A DNA stretch of 64,000 bases from positions 25,878,412 through 25,942,411 of the forward strand of contig CM060121.1 in NCBI GenBank assembly GCA_030522415.1, written 5' to 3'. Shown piece by piece: positions 1 through 9,600 of this stretch. The position numbers and the translations under genes are program-made. The stretch is from Channallabes apus. Lineage: Eukaryota; Chordata; Actinopteri; Siluriformes; Clariidae. Each line of letters begins with the position of its first letter. Within the stretch, counting starts at the first letter, position 1. A model generated the notes under the pieces. That model saw only the letters and a list, made by a program, of their open reading frames with translations, was not told where the DNA came from and did no database searches.

Positions 1-276
1 CTTCCGGCCGGTGCGGGGAACCCTGTTACTTCTCGTTGCGTCGCCCCTGAATGGCGTCCGCTGAATGGCGAGCCTGCAGCCCTCCCCGCTTTGCCGTGCT
101 TCTCTCTTTCTCCGCTCCTCGCTGCTCTCCAGCAAGTCCTCCTGCTCCTCGAGCAAGCTGTACTCCCAGCTCTGATACATCTCAGCCTCGCTGTCCTCCA
201 GCCAGTCCGCCAGCTCCCCCCCAAAATTCGTCCAGGGGGAAGTCCTCCGCTAAGCCACTGTTTAGGTCTAGCATTC
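1..276 (-). pseudogene. Acidic N-terminal ORF of an LTR-type retroelement (partial, runs off left edge)
   Basis: On the minus strand a GC-rich reading frame runs from about 276 to the window edge. It encodes a strongly acidic, Glu/Leu-rich peptide with segments such as ADWLEDSEAEMYQSWEY and LLEEQEDLLESSEERRKRE. A run of seven G/C bases near 215-222 separates two frames that each look coding, so the copy seems frameshifted there. It lies directly downstream, on the minus strand, of an LTR-like end (277-352), as expected for the first ORF of an LTR retrotransposon. I do not recognise the protein family; gag-like is inferred from position only. The plus-strand frame over the same bases is Pro/Ser/Cys-rich and I treat it as a shadow. 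Confidence 0.4.
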
Positions 277-352
277 TGTCACGAACTGTGCTGTCGGTGA
301 GTGCGTGGCATGAATGCAGAGGCGAGCTGACGGTTCAATAATGACTTTTATT
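277..352 (-). mobile_element. Possible LTR 3' end (R-U5-like) of the same retroelement
   Basis: Read on the minus strand, an AATAAA signal (plus TTTATT at 347-352) is followed about 70 bases later by a GTGACA end at 277-282, and the acidic frame starts immediately after. A polyadenylation signal, a short U5 and a terminal CA form the usual 3' end of an LTR. The U3 part would lie at higher coordinates, but I see no clear TG start there. Both LTRs are needed to confirm this and only one end is in view. Confidence 0.3.
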
Positions 353-820
353 TGACTTGAAATACATACAAAAGTAAATAGGCTTTTTCCCAAGCACTTA
401 CTAGTCTTTACTTTCGTTTAATAAAACAAAAACCAACAACACAAAACTACTAAACTACTTAATTTTAATTTTTTTTAAACCTATTAAATATATATCAAGA
501 GAAATGTATGCTTTTTATGTATCTTAAAAATACTTTTTTTACCTTATCTAAAATAAAGCTTTTTTTTCAATGATGGACTTTTCCTGTATATCCAATCATT
601 CAACAATTTGAAATTTGTGACATTTACCACTACCTGCTGTTTACTTCATATGGTGCATAAGGCAAGAGAAGAACAATTATTGTTAACTTTTAAAGGCATT
701 GAGGCATCCTGAAAGTTAATTTCTCATTTATATCTCATTTATATATTTATATTATAAGATTCAATGAAAATTATAAAGCATTGGACTAATCCAAATATCT
801 TCAATATCATTCATTACTTG
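353..820. other. AT-rich stretch without recognisable gene
   Basis: Very AT-rich sequence with homopolymer T runs. No exon-like frame, tRNA or transposon end was recognised. If the sialyltransferase first exon lies left of the window, this is intron 1 of that gene. Confidence 0.4.
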
Positions 821-824
821 TGGT

Positions 825-955
825 ATTCATGGCTCAGTGGTAGGGTAGGCTCTTTGTCTATCGTGTAGACATCCTACAGTAAGTTTGAACCTTGGCCAAG
901 GCAACTTGTTAATACTGTAGGAGCAGTTGAAAGAAGCAGTTTCTTTCTGATACTT
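825..955 (+). repeat. tRNA-headed SINE-like fragment
   Basis: A GGCTCAGTGGTAG-type A box near 830-842 is followed about 50 bases later by a GTTTGAACC B-box-like motif near 883-891, the spacing of an RNA polymerase III internal promoter. The acceptor stem does not pair well and the copy is degenerate, so this is a retroposed tRNA-derived element and not a functional tRNA gene. Confidence 0.45.
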
Positions 956-1459
956 GCTCTTTTATATACAGTAATCATTGATAACTTATCATGTGATAAA
1001 GTCACCCGACATTTATGTCAGCTGATAAAAGTTTCATTGTGCATTTTTTATGATACTTATTCCCTCTGTAATGAGGCATAACTTTTACCCATTATATATT
1101 TACTATTGCTTTGCTTTTTTATTATATATGTATTTTTTTATTAATCTATTATTAATCTTTCCTTCTCTTTCATTCTCCACTACCACCCTACATCCAACCA
1201 CCCACTCACAATCAGTAATGCAGGTCTTCGTGGACCACGGAATATGCACAAATTGGCTAACAGGTAAAAGAGACATCACATGTCTATATTATGTCTGTAT
1301 TATATTCAACTAATAAAGACATCACAAGTAAACTACAGTACAAAAAAGTGCGATAAGTTCTATTACTAAATGACAACTGCAAGCCAAGTCATTATGTGTT
1401 ATGAGCACATAAGGCCTTAAAATATACGGTCCAAAAACAAGCTATTTTTACATACACAC

Positions 1460-1820
1460 TTATAAACATGAATGCTATGGCAATATTAGGCAGCAAGTGA
1501 ACATTTTATCTTGGATGTTGATATGTGGGAAGTAGAAAAAAATGATAAGTATAAGGATTTGAATGACTTTAACAAGGGTCAAATTGTGTTGGCTAGATAA
1601 CTGTACCAGAGCAACTCCAAAACACAGTCATGCATGTGGGGAGTAAAGAATGGCCTGTGTAGACCAATTCACTGTAGGTTAAATTACTGAAAAGGTTAAT
1701 GCTGGTTCCCATATAAAATGTCAGAACACACAGTGCATTCCTGCTTTGGTGGCAAGGAAGGAAACCTACTCAATATTAGGTGGGTGGTCACGATGTTATG
1801 GTTGATCGACGTGTACCAGT
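1460..1820 (+). mobile_element. Internally deleted Tc1-like transposon relic (family T1)
   Basis: The stretch around 1545-1680 resembles the N-terminal helix-turn-helix coding part of a fish Tc1-like transposase (segments that would read KDLNDFNKGQIV and RQLYQSNSKT). It then jumps to the segment before the second half of that gene and to the terminal end (GGTGGTCACGATGTTATGG near 1785-1803). Most of the transposase is deleted and the rest is full of stops. A second, C-terminal fragment of what looks like the same family is at 44100-44300. Family assignment rests on my recognition of the common teleost element. Confidence 0.6.
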
Positions 1821-2106
1821 CAAAAGTGCTTATAAGTACTCATGGCTTTAATATTGCCTTCATTTACAGTCTCATTAGTCAGTAGTTAGTTGGTTCCCCT
1901 AAGAATAAGCTTTTTTGGTAGCTACTTTTTATTTCAATGTCATTGTTTTGATTGTGCCAGTAACTTATGGTTATTAATTATACTATGTTGATTAAATGAT
2001 CTTTAATTATGTAGTAAAAAATGAGACACCATGGTTTTCAAAATCGTTAGACACTATTGTTGTATATTTCATTATTTGAAAAGGTTGAAGTTTTTTTTCC
2101 CCCTAG

Positions 2107-2163
2107 CAATGTTGCAGCTGCCAGCAGTGCACAAAGCATCAAAAACCAGCTAGCACCCAGGAA
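2107..2163 (+). CDS. ST8Sia stem mini-exon A (57 bp)
   Basis: A strong polypyrimidine tract (eight T then five C) and TAG precede the exon, and GTAAG follows at 2164. The length is a multiple of three. It encodes NVAAASSAQSIKNQLAPR plus part of a Lys codon. The AAAS core and the overall spacing match mini-exon D at 2959, suggesting descent from a common exon. Ala/Ser/Gln/Asn-rich composition suits the flexible stem between membrane anchor and catalytic domain. Confidence 0.65.
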
Positions 2164-2449
2164 GTAAGAGTGAAATGCACTTCACAGACACATCACACAA
2201 ATTTATATTACTGTATTTAAAACATTTTAAATGGGTCTTTTTAATGTCCTAAAATACAGAATAGGTATAAACTGAATTGTTTTTGTTTAAAAAAAAAACA
2301 TAGATACCATTGTTCTTGGTTTATGTTTTGATTATTGGAAAATCTTTAAATCTTGATTTTCTCTCTGTCTCTTACAGAAAAATATTTCGACGTATTGTTG
2401 TAAAAGTTGTAAGTGGCCGTGCAAAGGGGTAAGAAAAAATATATGTACA

Positions 2450-2525
<76 letters not shown>

Positions 2526-5500
2526 TGGTTATATAAAAACAAAATTTTGAGGCATTTTTGTTTAAATCATACAATTTTTTTTACTCTAAAAATGTTAAAG
2601 ATTAATGGGTAGAAAGTGAACAGATAAATGCTTATAAATGAAATATTTTGTGAAGTAGATACTGTACAGTACATCTTGTCAAGTATTTAAATGACCTTGT
2701 GTTTTTATCTTCTCACAGTAATCCAGTTCTTAGCAAACAACACAATGTTAAACAAATTTCTAACATCAAGTGAGAATGCTACTTTTTTATTTTATTAAAG
2801 TTACCTGATTAAAATTTTTCTGAAATATGATATTTGAAAGAATAAGTATCAAGTGAACTGAGAAATTGTTATGCCTTGTCTTTAAATTATGTTGACTCTT
2901 AGTTTTTTTTTTTTTAAATTTATAGTCTTATAGTGATTCTCTAACTTTCTCCTCACAGGAAAGCAGCTGCCAGCAATCCAAACAACGCTAAACCAGTTCC
3001 TGCAAACACCAAGTGAGAATCTCACTTTATTCGCAGAAACACTACACAAATTGATCACAAATTTAAGCATTAACCTTAGAAAGCAATACTGAGGCCACTG
3101 TGTTGAGCGTGTTCACACTTTATAGCTTAAAGTTCAGTTCACACACAATAAACTAGTTCACATTCATAGTAAATTATTTCGAATTTTGAACCAAGATCAA
3201 AGAGAAGCTGGAAAGTACAAGTTAGATACTAATTACTGTTATGGTTTTAGTTAATCATTGAAGAACATAAATTCACAAAAAATAATTAGTTATTATTCAA
3301 TTATTCAAGATAGACAGGGGACGTTCCAGTTCTCTGTGTAACATTATTAGAATTGATTACTTGTGTTCCTTAAAGGTCCGAATGTAAGGTTCAATACCAG
3401 ATGCAAATCTAACCTTCACAGAAGCCCCAGAATTGTTTTGGCCCCACAGAAACAATTTTTAACATAAATTTTTGTTTCTTTCTGAGACATTCTCCGGGTT
3501 ACTACTGCTGTATGTTTATTGTCTCTTTCAAATGCACACCCAAGTTTGTGGTACTGCCAAAATATGGAGGGAAAAGCATACAAATACTACTAATACTACT
3601 CATAATAATAATAATAATAATAATAATATATACTGTATATATATTTATTTATTTATTTTTAACACAAAGGGGTCTCTTGCTATATGAACTTGTGGTCCCT
3701 AAGAAAACATTCACAGGACATTCTCTGAACATTCAGTTCTCCAAATGTCCTGTGGACGTCCAGGGAATGTCCTCGAATAATGTCCTGGGACTGTAAAGGG
3801 AATCCTAAACAATAAGTTTTAAGGGACATTTTTATGGAACCTCAAGGAGGTGTTCTACAGACATTTTTTGTTCGCAGAGCACTCTCTCACTCCTTTTGTA
3901 AATTTTCATCCCCACATTGGCAACCTAACTTCACGTTGCTATTTGCTTGTGAGCTTGCTCAAAAAAGAAAAAGAAAGAAAGAACCGAATTGTTTCAAAAT
4001 CAACTCAAAGTTTGTTTACCCATGGAAACCATTTTTCAGCTACACAATCAAAGTCAAAACCACCCAGACTGGTAAAACTGTATTTTAGGCCACCTGAGGA
4101 TTCTGCTTCTCACATGATTCAGATTACTTCCGCTCATGGAGTAAAAGAAAGATTAGAAATTAAATGAACAAAGGCTTTGCTGCTAACATTCACCATCATG
4201 TGTGTAAATGATGCATTTGTTCATGTTCTTCAGTTGTAATCTCAAGGTCATCCTACTTTGAAAATGATTGTGTTCATGCACAACACTGAGTATTACTGTC
4301 ATATACTGTACCCTGACTTTTGGACTTACACAGAAATTAATTCCAGTATTTTATCCTACTGTCACTTATCACTCCTATCAGTTGTTTATTGTGCATATGT
4401 GGGTTTGTATTGCAGGGAATCTATATTCATTGACAAACTTTTAGCAAATTACAGTTCCAACTGGAAAAAGCAGGAGAGCAACATTCAGATGTACAGGTAA
4501 CAAACACACAAGACATAGCATACAGTATGATACATAACAGAAGTTTGGTCATCCATTGTTCAGAAGGAAAATCCTATGTGCTTATCTTATGTTCTAAATA
4601 TGTTTATACCACGGTGATTGAGGTCCGGTTTGGTTAAATTCCGGTTTTGTCAGGAGTGTTTTATCCTTGCATGAATATAATTTTTTTTATATTTAAAAAA
4701 AAAAAAATACAGAAGAAAGTAAACATAAAGGTGTTTTTTTTTTCAGGTCACTTCTAGGCAGCAGTTGCAATGCCATTTCCAATGCAACAGTTACACAAGA
4801 CAACTCACCTGTTGGCACAAAATTTACTTATGACGGAGATAATAAAAGGACAAGGGAGGTGACATCAACACTGTTCGACCTATTTCCTAAGGTATTGTAT
4901 CGCACATGCACATAAAATAAAATGTACAGTATTGTGCAAGTCTTGGGCCAGCTCTAATTTCGTCATATAAAATAAAATGAAATAAAAGTATTATGTTAAA
5001 ATTAAGTATTAAAATTAAAAATGGAAACAGATAAAATGGAAACATCTTTAGAAACGATGCAGCCTACTGGAATAGGCTGCATCATTTCTAAAGATACAAT
5101 TTAAAAATTGGTTGTTGATGTAACAACCACAGCACCAACCTCATTTCCTCCCTCTTGTCTGTCCTAACCACTCGGCATCACCAGTACACTAATCACCAGC
5201 CTGATCATTATCTGCTCCTGTTTCTCACTGGATCATGCTTTAAGTTAGATGTTTTTATGCTTGAATAATTTGTCACTTTGTGGACTAAAATTACTCTGAA
5301 ACTGGTATTTCTGGTTTGGTCAAGGACGGGGACTGGACTGAAAATGAAGGACAAAAATTTGCCAAAACTTAGAGGCAAATAAAACTTGAATAACTGTTTC
5401 TCAAGAAGGCCTTATTTTTGTTTTTTTATGATTTTTTTTAATGTGTCGATAGTAGAGCTAATGTCTTTATGCTGTGTGTAGGAGAGCCCTTTTAAGAAAG

Positions 5501-7679
5501 CTCCATATGACTCGTGTGCTGTGGTGGGTAATGGAGGCATCTTAGCCAACAGCACATGTGGGAAACAAATCGACTCTGCTACATATGTCATCAGGTCTGG
5601 TGCTGTTCATTTCATTCAGTCAATAAAGGGGCAAATGCTTAAATGGTTAAGAATATTTACAAACTGTGTTTGTACAAAAAAAAAAAAAAAAAAGCAAAAC
5701 TGCATTCTTTCACTTTAGAAAAACCTTTAGACTAATCCGCATGGATGGAGTACTGTATAATGGTGTAGAGCAGCGTTGTAGCATGTGATATACAGTAAAG
5801 TCAGCAGTTGGTAAGAGATGAAATTCTACAGCAGAATGCAGAATACAGTTTGCCAGGATACCTTGTCCCAGAGCATGCACAATTTACATAAAGATTAAAT
5901 TGAAAGTCATTTATCCCAAAAAATTTTAATAACTCAGAAGACGACACCAAAAAAGTACAAGAAACTCTAAATCCTAAAGTATGTCATTTTAAATAAGGAG
6001 ACAAATCACTCCCGTTAGCTCATTGTACTTCTTCTCCCTTATGTTTCTCAGGTGTAATCTTCCTCCTCTACAAGGATATGAGAAAGATACAGGGGAAAAA
6101 ACAACCCTTGTCACAGCCAACCCCAGCATCTTCTATGAACAGTGAGTAAATGCAGCTGTATTTGTGAGCGAATGTTTTTTATATATTTTTTTTATAGTGA
6201 CAGTCAAGATAATAAGAATCATTTCTTTTATTTAATTTAATGCAATGAAATTTCTATACAACACTCAGTATTTAGTATGAAGTTCTTTATTCCACAAAAC
6301 CTGCTGGAGTTTTCTTTTTGGTTTAGATCTGGAGATGACCCAGGCTATGGCTCTAGAAGCTGAATACCATTGCTACATAGTATAGTTCATAGTTTGTCAC
6401 ATCACTAGGATTTCAATTAATTAGCACAACTCTTTAGTCAGGTATGTGAGAACTAATTAGTGAAATCACCTGTTTTGTGCACAGGGAGAAGACAACATCT
6501 GCATATGTTGTCTTAACATTTTTGACCACCACTTTCACTCATCGTCTGTACGGATTTATCCTGTACACAGGGTCACTGGGGGCCGCGAGCCTATCCCAGG
6601 AGACTTATTGCGAAATGCAGGGTACACCCTGGACAGAGTGCCAATTCATCTCAAATGAAAACCATCAAGGACGTCAAATACATGAAAAAACAGTTTTTCT
6701 TTGTCTCCGAAACTAAACTAATGATAATCATGGCAAGGTTATGGTTGGAGTTAGGTGGTGCAGCTGCTATAGGGTTGGGGGAGTTAAAATCCGCCTCTAG
6801 TCTGTTTGTTTCCCCATCTTGCCAGGTTTCCTCCAGGTCTTAACGTTTCTTGCTCTGATTTGTGCCCTAAGCTTCCTTAGATACAGGATTAATACTACAG
6901 CATGGGATGTTTAATTCGACTATTAAACAATTTTCAGAATGATTGTTCCATAGCAACAATGTTTTGCCTCGACGTAAAGAAAAGTGTATTGGTGGTAAGC
7001 AAAGTAAAAGACTTAGCTCTTTAAGTCAAGCAGGGCAAGGGTGAAGACAGGATAAAATTATATACAGTAAGTGTTGCACCCTGCACTTATGTCTTTTGTT
7101 GTCTTACCTGCTCATAATACAAAACCCTCAAATAATAGCAGCTCATGAATGTGAACGTCATCACAATACCCGAAACTTCTTATTTCTCTCTCTCTGATTC
7201 TTTGCAGGTACCATGCATTAAATGAGCGCCGGCGATCATTTGCGGAGAACATGCAGGTGTATGGGAATGCTCTGCTCTTGCTGCCTGCATTTTCATTTCG
7301 ACAGAACACAGATGTTTCCCTGCGTGTCATTTATGCGCTGGAGGACTTTAGCGGCAGTGGCCCACAGCCTGTCTTCTTTAACCCAGTTTACCTGAAAAGC
7401 TTGGATCAATTTTGGCATGGCAGAGGAATTCTCTCAAAACGCCTCAGCACTGGTATCATGATGGCCAGTTTGGCACTGGAGCTCTGTAACAATGTCCATC
7501 TGTATGGCTTCTGGCCCTTTGGAACTCACCCGTACAGCCACAAGGAGCTCAGCAACCATTATTACAATAATCGACCAGTTAATAGAAGAATGCATGCGAT
7601 GCCATCTGAGTTTGAAGCCTTGCTGAATCTCCATAATAAGGGTGTAATCCACCTGCACCTAGGGGACTGCACAAACTAA
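2107..7679 (+). CDS. Alpha-2,8-sialyltransferase (ST8Sia family, mono-sialyl-like), nine exons, 5' end missing
   Basis: Exons 2107-2163, 2378-2428, 2719-2769, 2959-3012, 4416-4496, 4747-4891, 5482-5594, 6052-6141 and 7208-7679 join in a single frame with GT/AG borders, giving about 370 residues. GT29 enzymes of this family sit in the Golgi membrane as type II proteins and move sialic acid from CMP-Neu5Ac to the 8-OH of a terminal sialic acid on glycoprotein or glycolipid. Sialylmotif L is split over exons 5482 and 6052 (SCAVVGNGGILANSTCG onward). Motif S includes TGIMMASLALELC and HLYGFWPFG. Motif III is HYYNN and motif VS is HAMPSE (His-x4-Glu). Potential N-glycosylation sites include NYS, NAT and NST. 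Relatives are roughly 350-400 residues, so only a first exon of about 30 residues with the membrane anchor should be missing. Divergent domain-1 and stem sequence prevents choosing between ST8SIA5/6 and fish-specific paralogues. Confidence 0.93.
2378..2428 (+). CDS. ST8Sia stem mini-exon B (51 bp)
   Basis: The acceptor CTTACAG ends at 2377 and the donor GTAAG starts at 2429. In the frame shared with its neighbours it encodes KIFRRIVVKVVSGRAKG, a basic and hydrophobic segment unlike the other stem exons. The entering and leaving phases are the same, so inclusion or skipping keeps frame. A (TA)n microsatellite begins 25 bases after the donor. Confidence 0.55.
2452..2521. repeat. (TA)n microsatellite in ST8Sia intron
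   Basis: About 35 uninterrupted TA units. It is likely length-polymorphic and can form cruciform structures. Confidence 0.97.
2719..2769 (+). CDS. ST8Sia stem mini-exon C (51 bp)
   Basis: It is bounded by TCTCACAG (to 2718) and GTGAGAATG (from 2770). It encodes NPVLSKQHNVKQISNIK in the gene frame. The acceptor and donor flanks (CTCACAG and GTGAGAATnCT) match those of mini-exon D 240 bases downstream almost exactly, so exon and splice sites look tandemly duplicated. Confidence 0.6.
2959..3012 (+). CDS. ST8Sia stem mini-exon D (54 bp)
   Basis: It is bounded by CCTCACAG (to 2958) and GTGAGAATC (from 3013). It encodes KAAASNPNNAKPVPANT plus part of a Lys codon. Residues resemble mini-exon A (AAAS) and C (NP), and the flanks are nearly those of C. 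Its phase joins perfectly to the next coding exon at 4416. Confidence 0.65.
3606..3655. repeat. (AAT)n with adjoining TATA and TTTA repeats
   Basis: About eight AAT units followed by short TA and TTTA runs in the long intron between stem mini-exon D and the next coding exon. Confidence 0.9.
3685..3870. repeat. Cluster of GGACATTC / GAATGTCC motifs (MITE-like)
   Basis: Short motifs such as ACAGGACATT, AATGTCCT and GGGACATT recur in both orientations over about 180 bases, giving several overlapping dyads. It resembles a foldback-type or satellite-derived teleost repeat, but clear ends were not found. Confidence 0.4.
4416..4496 (+). CDS. ST8Sia exon (81 bp), stem to catalytic domain
   Basis: It is bounded by TTGCAG and GTAAC. 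It encodes ESIFIDKLLANYSSNWKK and QESNIQMYR, a charged segment with an NYS sequon and a Trp typical of the start of the ST8Sia lumenal domain. It ends two bases into an Arg codon completed at 4747. Confidence 0.8.
4747..4891 (+). CDS. ST8Sia exon (145 bp) before sialylmotif L
   Basis: It is bounded by TTTTTCAG and GTATTG. It contains the conserved pattern C-N-A-I, then VTQDNSPVGTKFTYDG and LFDLFPK, which precede motif L in this family, with an NAT glycosylation sequon. It ends on a codon boundary. Confidence 0.88.
4926..5370. mobile_element. MITE-like dispersed repeat M1, copy 1 (ST8Sia intron)
   Basis: It starts with a TGTGCAAGTCTTGGGCC end whose reverse complement closes the other copies (GGCCCAAGACTTTTGCA), so the element has terminal inverted repeats. 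The body, including CTAAAGATACA, ATTGGTTGTT, ACCTCATTTCC, CTCGTCTG-like and GGGACTGGACTGAAAATGAA, is shared with 26340-26845 and 30420-30870. No coding capacity is seen. The 3' end of this copy is degraded. Confidence 0.7.
5044..5095 (+). other. Near-perfect hairpin, 23-bp arms, 6-base loop
   Basis: Arms 5044-5066 and 5073-5095 are reverse complements with a single mismatch around loop CTGGAA. It sits at the edge of MITE copy M1 within a sialyltransferase intron, on the transcribed strand. It could be a local inverted duplication, or a small RNA precursor if expressed; only the structure is directly seen. Confidence 0.8.
5482..5594 (+). CDS. ST8Sia exon (113 bp), first part of sialylmotif L
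   Basis: It is bounded by GTGTGTAG and GTCTGG. It encodes ESPFKKAPYDSCAVVGNGG and continues through ILANSTCGKQIDSATYVIR. This holds the donor-binding core of motif L, with the first of the conserved disulfide cysteines and the NST sequon. Confidence 0.92.
6052..6141 (+). CDS. ST8Sia exon (90 bp), second part of sialylmotif L
   Basis: It is bounded by TTTCTCAG and GTGAGT. It encodes CNLPPLQGYEKDTGEKTTL and VTANPSIFYE. The usual N-P-P-L and T-x-N-P-S elements close motif L. Confidence 0.92.
6531..6650 (-). repeat. SINE family A fragment (tail half, minus)
   Basis: It matches, in reverse, the tail half of the complete copies at 8157 and 43638 (CCTGTACACAGGGTCACTGG, GAGCCTATCCCAGGAGACTT, GGTACACCCTGGACAGAGTG). 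The tRNA head is missing. Confidence 0.75.
7208..7679 (+). CDS. ST8Sia terminal exon with motifs S, III and VS
   Basis: It is bounded upstream by TTTGCAG and ends with TAA at 7677-7679. It encodes YHALNERRRSFAENMQVYGN through the C-terminal GDCTN. Motif S, motif III (HYYNN, where characterised ST8Sia enzymes usually read HYYD) and motif VS (HAMPSE) are all present, and the last Cys is five residues from... the end region (third from last residue). A poly(A) signal AATAAA is at 7873-7878, so a 3'UTR of about 200 bases is plausible. Confidence 0.93.
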
Positions 7680-8156
7680 ACTATTTGGTCTGCACGCTAA
7701 TCAAGTGTACCATATGCTTATGTTATTCATTTGCTCATGTTAATTATTCTACATAAAATCAAAATGATAATCTAAAGTAGATTGAATTACTTCGCATGTA
7801 CATGTACATAAAAAACCCCACTGTTGAGCAATATTAACCGCCTGCAGTAGAAAACTACCAAGCATCTCCGTTAATAAAAGGCAGCAGAGGTGCTCATAAG
7901 AAACGATGGTATGTTCTATATTACTATATTAAACTATAGCACATACCATATAATACCATAGTATTACTGTGGTACTTCAGATATTACCATTGTATGCATC
8001 ATGATATTTTAGAGAGTAGCAGAGTACTTTTCCATATTATATACATTATGGTATTGTACAGGCTGTGCCATATTAGATTTCTGCTGAACTTTGGTAATCA
8101 CTCTGGTGCTCAAAATGTACTATGGTATACATATTATGAATAATTGAATCTTTTTG

Positions 8157-8510
8157 AGGCGGCGCGGTGGTGTAGTGGTTAGCACTGTCACCTTGCACCT
8201 CCAGGGTCTGGGTTCGATTCTCGTCTCTGTGTGCATGGAGTTTGCATGTTCTCCCCGTGCTTGGTGGGTTTCCTCCGGGTACTCTGGTTTCCTCCCACAG
8301 TCCAAAGATATGCAGGTTAGGCTAATTGGCGTTCCTAAATTGACCGTAGTGTGTGATTGGGTGTGTGAGTGTGTGTATGTGTGTGTGCCCTGCGATGGAT
8401 TGGCACCCTGTCCAGTGTGTACCCCGCCTATTGCCCGAAGTCTCCTGGGATAGGCTCCAGGTCCCCTGTGACCCTGAACACAGGATTAAGCGGTATAGAA
8501 GATGAATGAA
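8157..8510 (+). mobile_element. SINE family A, full-length copy with target site duplication
   Basis: The tRNA-related head has A box GTGGTTAGCAC and B box GGGTTCGATTC. The body includes TTGCATGTTCTCCCCGTG and GGCTAATTGGCGTTCC, and the tail ends in GATGAATGAA. The 12-base sequence TGAATCTTTTTG occurs just before (8145-8156) and just after (8511-8522), a target site duplication showing retroposition by an L1/L2-type machinery. Confidence 0.9.
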
Positions 8511-8522
8511 TGAATCTTTTTG

Positions 8523-9460
8523 CCGGCTGTTTTTTCTGCAGTCTAGGTTACTGCAAGGTGCTTGTACTTAAATCCTGTAAGATCATGATACTGAACAGTG
8601 ATTTTCTTGGTGGTGTTGGAGCAGTGTTGGAACAATCATAACTGTGCAGAATATCCTTCAGTTAGTGCCTGGATTTTTTTTTACATAGATGAAGGTCTAT
8701 CATGCCCAACAGTGAATAGAAGAGCTGGCACATTTCAGAAAGAGTTTGCACTTTTTGTAATACTAACAGGAGAAAAACACTGTGAGCTAGTGTACAGTAT
8801 GTGGCTGTACTCGAGTACAAATGGCCTTTAATTACAAAAGCTGTTTTGGTGTTCTGCTGTTATAGTAAATGCACAGTTCCTCAATATTACTATAACTCGA
8901 GCCACAAATACAGTAGAGCTTAAATAAAACTGTAAACTGTTTTGTCAAACAAATGTGTTCCTTAACTGTTTTACTAAAATGTTTAAATTATGATCAAATT
9001 GTTAAAATAGTACTCTCTTTAGGTTTTTCCCCTTGATGTAGTCTTATAAAATAAATTGCACAAATTCCAAAATACCAGAGGAATGTGGTGGTATTTTATT
9101 TCCATTCAAATTAACAAGTTGTAAAATGAGATATTATTTCTACACCCTTCTTTAATCCTAAAGCAAACTTTCATTTAAACTTTTAACATACTGTCTCAGA
9201 CCCAATGAGCTGAAAAACATTTAACTGTTGTCCTAACGTCTAGATTATTCTGCCATTACATAAGTTTTATAAATTTGAAACCAGTGAATTACTTTCTAGC
9301 AAATCAAAAATGTAATTTTTATCGAATCGGTTTCGATCTTTGAATCCTGTTTTAGAAAAAGATTTTCTGTGTATCTAAGTAAACTTATGTGAGTAAAGTA
9401 AGAAAATTGTCCATTTCTATAGGAATTCATTATTCATTAATTTAATTTTTTTTTTTAATT
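8523..9460. other. Intergenic AT-rich DNA, nothing recognised
   Basis: It has no credible exon or transposon end. An AATAAA occurs near 9049 and could serve as a distal poly(A) signal for the sialyltransferase, but there is no other support. Confidence 0.4.
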
Positions 9461-9465
9461 ATACA

Positions 9466-9600
9466 CAGTGGCCAGGTGGTCAGCCCGGTCACTTCACACC
9501 TCCAAGGATGGGATTTTTGACGTTCTTCTCATACTTGGTGGTTTTTCACAAGGTATTTGGGTTTTCTCCCACAGTCCAAAGGCATTCACCAGTTGATTAT
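9466..9600 (+). repeat. Degenerate SINE family A fragment
   Basis: CAGTGGCCAGGTGGTCAGC, a degraded CACCTCCAAGGATGGG, TACTTGGTGGTTTTTC and TCTCCCACAGTCCAAAGGCA follow the order of the SINE A head and middle with heavy divergence. Confidence 0.6.

Noticed and set aside
51..341. Plus-strand 96-residue frame as first exon with signal anchor of the sialyltransferase
   Set aside because: Pro/Ser/Cys-rich, no continuous hydrophobic anchor, and no donor giving the required phase; the opposite strand looks more coding.
1050..1313. 87-residue hydrophobic frame as membrane-anchor exon
   Set aside because: Extremely AT-rich composition explains the hydrophobicity; no donor with the needed phase was found and no Kozak-like context.
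2332..2574. Minus-strand frame with Tyr-Ile repeats
   Set aside because: It is a translation of the (TA)n repeat across a sialyltransferase exon on the opposite strand.
8157..8225. tRNA gene (A and B boxes)
   Set aside because: It is the head of a SINE repeated many times in the window with a long body, tail and target duplication. The same holds for 31321, 43638 and 52199.
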